Notes under the pieces: generated by a model
What the model saw: only the letters and a program-made list of their open reading frames with translations
The model's database searches: none
What the model was told of the DNA's origin: nothing
Origin: Sporopachydermia quercuum
Taxonomy: Eukaryota > Ascomycota > Sporopachydermiomycetes > Sporopachydermiales > Sporopachydermiaceae
NCBI GenBank assembly: GCA_001599295.1
Contig: BCGN01000004.1
Span: 372,346 to 436,345 of the forward strand
Reading direction: 5' to 3'
Length of the DNA: 64,000 nt
Translations under genes and position numbers: made by a program
Part shown: piece by piece, positions 43,201 to 53,431 of the stretch
Layout of the letters: each line of letters starts with the position of its first letter
Numbering within the stretch: position 1 is the stretch's first letter

Positions 43201-45390
43201 AATACCAGTAGTAGCAGCTCCACCAGTTTCATAATCAAAGAATGATGGTGAGGTATCAGGTTTGTTATACCAGATACCCGAAATCAGACCAGATGTGAAA
43301 CATAAGACGAACAATAAGACAAAATTCATGATAACCGAAAAATTGAGCTCACGAGCAATACGACTTCTCTTTGTAGGTGTTATTCCAGCATTGAGCATAA
43401 TCTTAGTATCACTACCAGTGAAAATAACAACAGCAATAACCCATTTAGTATTACGTAGTGAGCATCCACGTAAAAGAACATTGTTAATATTGATGGCTTC
43501 TTGCCGTTGCTCATATTCATCATCATTGGCAAAAGAATCTAATGTCGATAGCGTACTTGCATTGCTTCTATCCGTCGAGATACCTTTTACTCTTTCATAC
43601 CACTTAATAACACCTTGATATGTGTATAGATTAGGATGCGGCAGTTCACTTTCAATCCAGAATTTGGTTCGTTCACAGTCATAAGAATGGCGAATGTTTT
43701 CACCGCATTTCAATGCTTGACGTACTTTCAAATTGGTTTCACCATCAAGATTCTTCGTCTCGACATAACAAGCCCCATCAGCATCTGATGTTGAGAGAAT
43801 TGCTACATCAGCTGGTATTTCGTCATTATTGTTAATTCGTAGTATGTCACCTACTTTAACATTCTTCCAATAATCTTTTTGGAACTTCGATATGCCGATA
43901 GCAGGTATTGTTTGATCAACAATAGATCCAATGACTTTTTGACCAGCTGACGAATCAGCAAATGGGTTTTCACTGACTGGCTCATCGTTGTTGGCATCAT
44001 ATATGCTATATTGTCCCGATGGTCTTGGTGATGATATAGTCGACAGATCTGTCATTTGGACATCTCGATTTCGCTCCTTATTTTCTTTCCATTTTCTTCG
44101 TTCTTCTTTATTAAATGTTCTCTTGAAAAATCTTCCACTAGCAATTGTGCCTCTAGTACAAGCTTTCTTGAAACGACGCCATAAGGATATATCATCATCT
44201 TGAATATTGGGATTCTCAATGCCCATTAGTTTATGCGTTAAAGTGTTGTTGACTTCGATGTCAAGTATAGTACGTCTATAATCTTCAATTGCATCTTTGA
44301 ATGCAGTGATGCACACAATAACAATTAATGGTACTGCCGCCATACCAGGACTATCTACACCAAAGATTTGAAAAGCTCCAAGAATAACAACAAACAGGAA
44401 ATATACATTTGCCACGTTTTTGAATTGGAATGCCAAATTCTTTGGAATAAATGATAATGGAGTGTACTTAGTTGTTCTAATTTTATTTCGTGGGTATTGC
44501 TGTAAGGGTTTACTATTCTCATCAATCATGTTAGAAGGCAATGGAAAATTGTAAAAAATAGAACGAGAGTTGTCGATCGACATTTCTTCTTCTGAATCGG
44601 AATCAGATCCTGATCCTCTGTTGATTCCCGGGGTAGGTGGTACTGCGGTTCCTGATCCATGACGCTTATTCCATACCGAAAACGATCTTTTCACAGACAC
44701 AGGTTTACCTGATTTATTCCGTTTCGTACCCCATCTATGGATCTTCATAATTGTTTTATTACGTTTCACGTCTCCTCCGCGCGAGTTACCCTCAGGATAA
44801 CTATCTTTAGCCGGATGACTAACTGCACTGCCGAAATCTGTGACATCTGACTCTCGATCAGCAAACTTAGCATGCAGTTCGCTATCATCTTCAGCTGGGA
44901 AATGATCAAATTTCCGCTGCCGAATATGTGGTGTAGGTTGTATTGAGCCTGCGTCAGAATCTGAGTCTGGAACGGAAAGTCCAGCTGATTGAGTGATTCC
45001 TGTCGATCGGTCGTCAAATCTGTATTCTTCCATTTGAAATGAATCAGGTCTTGGTTTGAACGATAATCTGCGTTCTGGTGTTACTCTTGAGTCTCTTCCT
45101 GTTCTTGTTCCAGAATCTGTACCATCATAATTAGGAAGTCTGTTTGCTCGCGTATTTGTGTAAGTTGTTGATTCTAGATCATCTATAGAACTGTTTTCAA
45201 AATAAGTATTAAGTACTGAACTCATTGACTGTGTATTACTTCTATCACTTATTGGAACCTTAACGGAACTTCTAGTAGGGTTATTGCGGCTATTGTTGTC
45301 AGCGTCATTATTATTATTACTTCTCACTGGTTCATTGAAGTTGAACGTATCTCGAGGATTTCTAAATGGCGACTCAGGTAGTTGTGACAT
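40240..45390 (-). CDS. P4-ATPase phospholipid flippase (Dnf1/Dnf2 type)
   Basis: Moves phospholipids from the outer to the inner leaflet at the plasma membrane and endosomes. The 1716-residue protein has a long disordered N-tail with Asn/Ser/Arg (residues 1 to ~290), then [22 protein letters not shown] leading into the first membrane pair. DGET at D549 is the actuator-domain phosphatase motif; DKTGTLTQN holds the phosphorylated D798; [27 protein letters not shown] is the hinge. A further eight hydrophobic segments follow. The block around these motifs is nearly identical to S. cerevisiae Dnf1, and the length fits Dnf1/Dnf2 (1571-1612) more than Drs2. A Cdc50/Lem3-family subunit is at 10126-11688. 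The C-terminal tail carries several basic/Ser patches ([11 protein letters not shown]). Start at the first ATG, 45390; no introns seen. Confidence 0.95.
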   Translation of the reverse strand: [1716 protein letters not shown]

Positions 45391-48051
45391 TTTGAGGTGT
45401 AGATGATATGGTTCTATATGTTTCTAATGCAATTTCTCATGACACTCTACACGAGATTATCTACTGATCTATGATGAGATAAGATGTGTGAAGCGAAAAA
45501 CTATGTCTGTTGAATAACAATAGCTTCTATAGATACACCATTTCCTATCCAGATAATTTTAAAGTATCTAGCTGATGATCAATCTTCCAGTTAAATTTTT
45601 GGCTATTACGCGTTTCTTTCTTTTTACAGGAGATACCTCTCGATACCCTCCGTCGTTGTACTACTTTTTCTTCCTCTGTTGATTCGCAAATGATGTACAA
45701 ACAACTGTTTCTAATGATGAATTTTCAGCGTGTATATTATAACTTTTTGTACGAAGAGAAAGATTGATAATATATTGGTTCTTCTGATTATGATAATAAT
45801 GCTAACCAGCAAGAATTGTATTGAAATTAAAATGAACGAATGACCAAGTCGTATACCTGTCGAACGACAAACAGCAAAAGGAAAACTGAAAACTGATCTC
45901 TGACAAATACCTACACAGGCACAAGAATTTGATTTCCTAACTATCACTTCGTTTGTTTTGCTGATTTACGATAAACTGAATGCTCGCATACTCGAATTTT
46001 TCGAAATGAGACACTAATAAGTTTTCAAAAAAGAAAAAACTCCTTTCCAGACTTGATAATCTTCTATTTTTATTTCTTTTTATTTTTTTCTGTTTCTGTA
46101 CTTTTTGCGGACCCCTCGGAGTTTTTCGTTTTTGACACGAAGTTTAATTTTGTGTACGAAAATCCAACAGAAGTACAGAACCATAAACGAAGTTTCTTGT
46201 TCTTCGCGAAAAGCATGCCTTATAATGGGACGCGATACATGCAAAAAATGGAGTAAAAACTAATAGAGTGAGTTAATATCTACACATTCCGAAGATTGTA
46301 AATACAGGCTACCAACAGCTATCTAAAGTAGGACTATGAGTTCATCGTTTATCTTTAGAATTGCTTTCCTAAATCATCATTTAGTTATCCATTCAATTGA
46401 TTGAGCCATCTGTTTAACTTACTAAGATTTCATGGACAGTCAAGCAGGCAGATTGAGAAACAGAGTTTACAGGTAGTTTAAGACGCGAAAATTAATCTGA
46501 AAGTCTTAGCTAACGGTCTTCCTAATTGAGAAGACTATGAAGGTGTTCTCGGTGGTCAGTAGTCAGACCAGAGAGAAATAGAAATAAGAGAATAGTTGGA
46601 AGAGTAGTTTAATAGGAGGTACCATTATACATGAACAGAAAGTAATGAGAAGTATGTCAAATATTGATAAAACGTATTGAAAAGATAGATGGATGTGTCT
46701 GAAAAGAATTGGCTTGCCTTGAGAAGCTCATGTTATCGAAGATTAAAAAAGAGAGCCTTGGTAGAAGTCAACTTTATAACTAGCTAATTGAAAAAAAGGT
46801 TGTCGGTTAACCTAGGCATCAAATTATTTATTTTTATTAATCTGATAACTATTGAAAGTTACCGAGAGTCTTCATTTCCTCTTGATAACTGGTTAAACAG
46901 CGTATGTTCAACAAACAGACCTGATTTTTGGATGAAATTTGAGCCTCAAAGTCAAATCTAAATCCTTAAAGCTATTCTCAAGGCCCAAGGTTGAATACCT
47001 GTACCTGGAACTTATCTGGTTCCGTGTGGTTCATTAAAGATTCAGGACCCAGAAAACATCATATTGCAATATAATACATTTTTCTAAACTTTTTTATAGT
47101 ATTTATGTTCATTGATTTATTTTATTTCGAATGCACTCAATTGATTTCTGATTAATACTTGCATTAGTCTCAGTGACGCATCAAATTTTCCAATACGTAA
47201 TGAAACATATCTGTATGAAGTTTGCTTACAATGAACTTCATGCGCAGTTAAAAAGTCCATTCTAGAGTGGTTCTCAAGCAGACACCAATACTCAAATATT
47301 ACTATGAATAACTAACTGTATCAATAATATCAACAAGTAAGGTCTTTCAAATAGTTAGTTACCATCATAATTGACTGTCTGATATACGCTTGACTACAAA
47401 TTTCTAAGTGGCCTGAATTTCTTGTACACCAGATACCATCGGTAGTCGGGAATTATCTGACATGCACATGACTAGGTATTAAGAGTGGTCATAATAAATT
47501 TACTGTATTAAAATGAAATAGTTTCGATAAGAAAACGCGATGTCAATCTAATTACACTGTCCATTAAAACTCAGGACGTGTAATCTTGAATTACACATAT
47601 ATTCTTTGATAGTCATTATAAGCATTCTTTTCTTTCATATAGAGCAATGATAGAAAAGGGTTTGTCTGACACGAAGTTCTGATTCATGTTCGAAGTCTCA
47701 CCCGATATCTCGCATTGCCTTGCATATGAGAAGAAAAGCCAAACTTACATCGATCGTCCTAAATGGTTCCCTTTCAAATGNAGGTTACTACCTGTCTCTG
47801 AATTATCGTAGAGATCTGTTTTACAAAGAAAAAATTATATTACTTAAGAAACAAAATAGGATTGATTACATTCAGACGATAGTATCTTTAATAAATTGAT
47901 CCGACGAACAAATCACGCACAATAAGATGAAAATCAGACTTCGTCACATTCAAAAGTAAGTTACCCAACCATAAATGAGTGTTACCAGAAACGATAGTAA
48001 AACATACAGGGAGAATCATATTATAAGCAAGCTAAGTTAATGAACGCTGCT
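45391..48051. other. 2.7-kb region between flippase and DUF4336 gene
   Basis: Upstream region of the flippase and 3' flank of the DUF4336 gene. No gene was recognised on either strand; the frames seen are short, AT-rich and start at non-ATG codons. One N lies near 47781. Confidence 0.5.
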
Positions 48052-49752
48052 TTAAATAAGGTAATCTCTGAACAAACTCTTCACAGCAAGCTTGGCGTTT
48101 CTTGAGATAACATCACCATGACATGGAATAATAGTGTCAAAATCCCATTGGTATAAACTCTCGATTCCTGGTGCGGTTAGACTCTTTTCCGAAATCAGTC
48201 TATTATTCAAGAAACGTGCAATCTTACTCCAAGGATTCCAGTTTTTAACTACTAAAGATAATCCTCTTATTGGATTGACACCGGTACCGGAATATTGTTC
48301 TGTCGGTGGCATATTGAACAATAAATCAGCTTCCAAAATGGTTTTGCTAGGCTTATGGTAAAGTACCAATTCTTTGTTTTGATGATATGGGAAGTAAATA
48401 AATTCAAACAGATTGGTAAGTTCTTCGGGCAAACCGATTTCATCGGCAATTTGGGCATTGGGTGATGACTGTGCAGGTGTGGAAGAGTCTTCAGTCTGCG
48501 CAGCTTCCTCTTCTTCTTCAGGAGTTGTTTCAGAAGTTGTTTCTGCTTCTGCTTCTGCTTCAGTTTCCGCGGGAGTTGATTCCGTTTTTTCTTCAGCGGG
48601 TTCACCAGTTTCGGTCTCGGCAGGCGTTTCCTCCGTTGTGCCTTCATTGGGCTCTGTTGTTGATTCAGGAACTTCCGCTTCTTCTTCCTGCTCCTCTTCT
48701 ACTACTTCATCTAATTCTTCCTCTGTTTCTTCTTCTGTAGCTTCAACAGTGCTAGGTCTACCAATCACTTGGTTTCCTTGCCTTAATGTAAAGGCATAAC
48801 TAAGAGCTAATCGCTTCTTCTTTAGTTCTTCTGGTCCAATTACAGCAGCTTCAGGGAAAACTTCTTGCCAAGAACTAATTCCTAAATAATGTTCAGCGTC
48901 ACCTGCAACTAAATAGCTAACCTCAACATAATCAATAATTTTAGGAGTTGGATCTTCCTCGGCAGCTGGAACTTCAGGTTCGCTTTCCTCTTCAGCTTCT
49001 TCAGCTTCTTCAGCTTCCTCTGCAGGTTCTGCGGGTTCTTCTACAGATTCTTCTGCCCCTTTCTGGTTAGATGATGCGCTAGCTTCTCCAGTTTCTTCCT
49101 TAGTTTCTACTTCAGCAGCTTCTCCAGTTTGGGTTTCACTTGGTTCCTTTGCAGTTTCAGCCTCTGGTTCGCTCTCTACTTCTAACTCATTTATAGCTTC
49201 AGCAATTTCATCAATTGGTGTTTTGTCAGCTTCATCACCTTCTACTCCCTCCTCTGCCTCTTGTGCCTCTTCATTTTCTCCTGAATCTAAGACAAGAGTC
49301 CCTTTTTGATCTTCATAAACTTTCCATAATGCCTGTTCCATCTCTGGTCCATATGGACATACACAGTATGCCAAAACCTTCACTTTTCCTTCGTCTGTTT
49401 CACCAATATTTATTAGAGTAGTTCTAGCACCAATGTTCAACTTTCCCACTCGTTTGAAAGGTGCTGAGTGTGTCACAATACCCGCCTTAACGGTTCGTGT
49501 AACACCTCCTAATGGATAGTTATAGCCCATGCTGGTCAATCTTGCCGTGTGTCCTAAACAGAAGCGTTAGCCAATTGAAAATTATATTTTAACACGAGTA
49601 ATCCACAAAAATCTAATAAGAGATTTAAGGATAATGAACCTGATTTTCTTACCAGTCTTACTGTTGATCAGTTGCTTGCCAACACTATTATAAGATAACA
49701 AGAAACCTTTCAGTTGTTTTAATGACCAAGCCACATTAGAGAGACCCATCAT
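48052..49752 (-). CDS. DUF4336 (metallo-beta-lactamase-like) protein with acidic inserts, two exons
   Basis: A 533-residue protein of unknown function. Exon 1 (49653-49752) begins MMGLSNVAWSLKQLKG; intron 49554-49652 (GTAAGA ... TTTAG) joins in frame to exon 2 (48052-49553). Conserved DUF4336-like blocks remain: RVGKLNIGARTTLI near residues 68-81, VSYLVAGDAEHYLGISSWQEVFPEA around 245-270, YHKPSKTILEADLLFN, and finally LYQWDFDTIIPCHGDVIS, whose HGD resembles a metallo-beta-lactamase-fold metal-site remnant. Two Glu/Ala/Pro/Thr-rich blocks interrupt this core, at about residues 124-237 and 304-390. Two ATGs (49752, 49749) are adjacent, so the first residue could differ by one. The family assignment is by motif recognition; cellular role and metal binding are not known. 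Confidence 0.75.
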
Positions 49753-50504
49753 ATCATCACATTAACTTCCGTACAGAAAGGATGCATTCAACTTGCATGA
49801 AAAGTGCATATGAAAATGGACTCTAAGACGTTCGTGGTAAAGTTAACTATTTAATATAATTATTGGTTCACAAGTGTAGAATAAAAAGAAAAAACTGATT
49901 AAATAATCTAAAGAATTACCATGGATTTGAAAGCTGTTGAATTACATCCTGCTCCATTGTTTCAATGGTACATGAGAATTAGTGAATGAGGGGGGATTCA
50001 TGTTGATGCACTTTCCCTCTTATCGCAAGAGAATTAATCATTTTGTACGAATATCATGTTGTTATTGTACTTAGAAGTTCTGACAATGCCTCACTTTATA
50101 AACAGGTGACGGTGTAAAGAAGGGTAACTAAGTTAGATTTGGAAACATGACGCTTCCATGCAGGAATTATGCAGAAGTTTACATTCTATCACACGAGGAT
50201 GGCCTATGATCGATCAAAAAAAAATGGATTTGCTAGAGAAGTAGTGATTGGTAATTTTCACTGAGATTGCCATAGAATGTATATTGATAGCGAATAATAT
50301 ATATATTCAAGATGATCAAAAGAATGAGTTTGTGTGGTGAGAAAGAATATATGTAAGTTCGATGGGTCACATAAATCTAATTAGATAATATGCATCAGAA
50401 TCTGTATCATAATTCTTGGTGGACTATTACACCATAAGAGTAATATATTAATTATATTAATCATAAGATGAAGAAAAACAAATATAGCATATATAGTCGA
50501 CAGT
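49753..50504. other. Intergenic region DUF4336 gene/UBC13
   Basis: About 0.75 kb between two minus-strand genes, holding the UBC13 3' region and the DUF4336 promoter. No supported gene. Confidence 0.45.
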
Positions 50505-51398
50505 CTAGCTATTATTGGGGACAGCGTACTTCTCTGTCCACTCACGAGCTGTAGCAATAGCTTTAGGCTCATCACTCTTCCATTCCTCTGCTACATCATT
50601 TGCCAAAGGATCGTCCTATAAATTAGTGGCACATTAGTTTTCACATTCCTCTAAAAGTTGTACAATTCATACCAAAATTAACTGATTCGATACATACTGG
50701 GTTGGGTGCGCCCAATAAGGCTTGGATTGATAGTAGAATTGTTCGGATTTGCAACGCTGGCGACCAATTTGCTAGTGTTTTGTTAGAGAGAAGCCCATTA
50801 GAGACGCGTTCTTGCTTAGGCTGTAATCGTTTTCGCGTTTTTATAAAAGCACGTACATTTTAAAACATCTAAACAGATTCTACCTAGTCTGTCGATATTA
50901 GGATGGTATATTCTTGTAAGGAATCTGACTTTAGGAGCGGCCACTATCACTTTGTTAGTAATCCTCTTAGCATCATGGCGAATCCCCATGTCGCTTGTGT
51001 CATATTTCACTTACTAGGATAATCGTCTGGTAAAAATAGCTCTAGTTTAAATTCACCTTCTATATATCTTTGTGTTAGTTCATCATTGAATACAATCTTT
51101 TGATACTATCAGATCTACTTACTCTCGTAAGGAGACGAATCTGGACCTTTCATAGTAACATCAAAAAATCGTAAGTTGTCTTCGTGTGGTGTTGCAATAA
51201 TACCAGGAACTGGATCACTGATCAACTTCTCAGATTCCTAGAACTCAGGTAGGTTAGCATGTGCGCATAAGCTGTATAGTTGCTAGATCTCTCTCTCATT
51301 CAGAGATTGTCGTTAAATCTCTGCTGTAATACAAGAAATGTTCCATTAAACCTTTCACAGTAACATACCTTAATGATCCTTCTAGATAAACCAGACAT
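50505..51398 (-). CDS. UBC13: Ubiquitin-conjugating enzyme E2 Ubc13, six exons
   Basis: E2 that, with an Mms2-type partner, builds Lys63-linked ubiquitin chains in error-free DNA damage tolerance. Six exons: 51369-51398, 51123-51237, 51015-51059, 50857-50943, 50698-50771 and 50505-50615. The introns are 131, 63, 71, 85 and 82 nt, with GTATGT/GTAAGT/GTACGT donors and recognisable branch sites such as TACTAAC and CTAAC. All five junctions keep the frame and give 153 residues, the same length as S. cerevisiae Ubc13. The protein reads [22 protein letters not shown], then [40 protein letters not shown] with catalytic C87, [20 protein letters not shown] and [15 protein letters not shown]. It is divergent from the small gene at 51963. 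Confidence 0.95.
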
Positions 51399-51962
51399 TT
51401 CAAAAGATATGGGTAGTGCTGACTTGATTTGCTGATGATTGTTTTCCTCAAGGTAGTAAGTATTACACTAACCACATCAAACAGTATAAGAAATATCAAC
51501 GGTTACCAATGCCGACTTATACCCGGTGCTTATCGACCAAATTACTTCTGATAGAAATTTCGATGTTCAAAACAAAAACTAAACTCAAATTCTGCTAACG
51601 TTCTTCAAAGTGAAGATGTTCCTAATCATTAATGACTGTATACATAACTTGGATGTTCCGAATTATTGTCATCTTAGAATTTATAGAAGATCACTTTCCT
51701 GAGTACTATCTCAAACTCAAACAAGAGAATATTCTGATTATGTCATCCTTTATTTAAAATAAGAACAGTGGAATCTATAATGTATGATAATTTCCGATGT
51801 TCTTAACATCCCAAAATCATTAATTTTCAATATCACACATCTTCTTCCCATATATTTGATCTCCCAACAAGTAAAAAAATAGTAACGATTATATATGAAT
51901 TTTTAAAGATTACTAAGCGGAGCATTTTATAGAAGATAAATCCCTTCACAGGTTAAAAAATA
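51399..51962. other. Divergent promoter region UBC13/small membrane protein
   Basis: About 0.56 kb of AT-rich shared upstream sequence with no supported gene. Confidence 0.45.
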
Positions 51963-52433
51963 ATGTCACGACGAAGAACAGGAAGAATAATAGCAATTTT
52001 AATTGGCGCTGGAATTGGTGCCTATGTAGGTGTTAAATATCTGTCAGACTATGATTTGGTATGTTCCTATTATTATGTTCAATAAGAAGGAAGACCTTCT
52101 AGTTTTATTTCCTACATTACATCTTATCATTTCTTTTAGCTATTGGAACAACTGATTTTTTACTAACTATTTGTGAAGATTCAAAAGGTAGAGCTCCCTC
52201 CTGAGTATAACGAAGATGGCTCAATCAAGCACAGAAAAGTAAGAGTGAGGTTTGAAACACCTCGTCCCCTGGTTTTGAAACCAGAAGTGAAAGAGCGACA
52301 AGATAGACTTTTGAAGGAAAGGCAAAAAGAACTAGAGAAGGAAGCCCAGAAACAAGGACTACTTCAAGCTCTGGCAGATAAGAAGATAGCAGAAGAACTT
52401 GAAAAATCAGATGACGGTAAAACATTGTGGTAA
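51963..52433 (+). CDS. Small single-pass membrane protein of unknown function, two exons
   Basis: Exon 1 (51963-52058) encodes MSRRRTGRIIAILIGAGIGA followed by YVGVKYLSDYDL: a basic start and one Gly-rich hydrophobic segment, as in small mitochondrial inner-membrane proteins. The intron 52059-52178 has a GTATGT donor, TACTAAC (52161-52167) and a GTGAAG acceptor, and joins in phase 0. Exon 2 (52179-52433) encodes IQKVELPPEYNEDGSIKHRK and a strongly charged, probably coiled-coil, C-terminus (QDRLLKERQKELEKEAQKQG) ending KTLW. The total is 116 residues. I do not recognise the family; the topology suggests a small assembly or tethering factor, which is only inference. The splice signals and balanced composition make the gene itself likely. 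Confidence 0.7.
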
Positions 52434-52582
52434 AGTGTGGTTATTTGTAGATGGATCAAATTATGAGAAGTCTCCTTTTCTCTATTATTTCTAGTTTTTA
52501 TGGTTTTTATCATTCTTCTTGTAAATAAATTGTGCTGGTGGAGTGTGTTCGGCACTCAGGCAATGAACTATGTAATACTCAA

Positions 52583-52609
52583 TCAATAACCTCCATTAGA
52601 GGTTATTGA
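52583..52609. repeat. Perfect 11-bp hairpin repeat
   Basis: TCAATAACCTC (52583-52593) and GAGGTTATTGA (52599-52609) are exact reverse complements around a CATTA loop. It lies between the small membrane protein gene and the short frame at 52675, so it may shape a transcript end or act as a protein-binding palindrome. Function unknown. Confidence 0.6.
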
Positions 52610-52674
52610 TAAACAATTAAATAATGTAAAAAGACGATGAAGGCGCTGCCAAGGAAATTACGAAAAAGATACTT

Positions 52675-52902
52675 ATGTTTGATCGTAAATTGTATGACGA
52701 TAATACTGGTTATGATTTTTCTGACGTTACGGAAGGAGATGATGAATTCCTAATTGCCATTATCACCAAATGGGCATCCGAAGAGTCAAAGTTAGATGAA
52801 ACGATTGCTACTGTTGTTGAAAAGTGTTTTGACAAAACTATATGTGCATTTAGCAGTAAAATTTCCAACTACGGGTCAGTCAAATTAAACAGAATAAGTT
52901 GA
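52675..52902 (+). CDS. Possible short protein or final exon, unassigned
   Basis: A 75-codon frame from ATG at 52675, MFDRKLYDDNTGYDFSD onward, with an acidic N-half and WASEESKLDETIATVVEKCF. It stays open 16 codons further upstream without an ATG, so it might be a terminal exon of a spliced gene, but no convincing upstream exon was found. The composition is more protein-like than neighbouring chance frames. The same region in another frame (ATG 52636) encodes a short basic-then-hydrophobic peptide. No family is recognised. Confidence 0.3.
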   Translation: MFDRKLYDDNTGYDFSDVTEGDDEFLIAIITKWASEESKLDETIATVVEKCFDKTICAFSSKISNYGSVKLNRIS

Positions 52903-53431
52903 ATTTATTGTTATTTTTGGAATTTTCTAGTTTTTTTGTCATTTTTTATACAATTAATCGTCATTAATATGCCAAAGTAATAATGAAAATTAATCATAAT
53001 AGTCATTTGTTAGTTGGCAAAGAAGCTTATTTCTTCAACGAATCAACAAAACTTCAAGAATCCTAATTATAACAATAACACCCACTTCTGATTCCTCCAT
53101 CAAACAGTCACTACCTACCCAGAATTGTTGAATCAAGTGACTTAAAGCTGAATTACTCTCAGGACATGAAAAAAGAAAGAAAATCTGTCCTGTAGTAAAA
53201 GCCATTACTGAATATGCTAATTTGCTAACAAATAGTGGTTTATCCTAATGAACACATTGGAGATATTTAATACTAGCGAGACAGTAAATTAATAGAAATC
53301 CAAAGTAATAAAAAAGACAATTGCCAATCAAGAATAAAGAAAAATAGGATAATAAATGAAATTGACTATACTGACAAAGAGAAAAAGATAATGTTGCAAT
53401 TCAAAGCGGAAAAAAAAGAAAAACAAGAAGT
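52903..53431. other. Convergent 3' region before PAB1
   Basis: About 0.53 kb of AT-rich sequence with purine runs next to the PAB1 stop. No gene seen. Confidence 0.45.
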
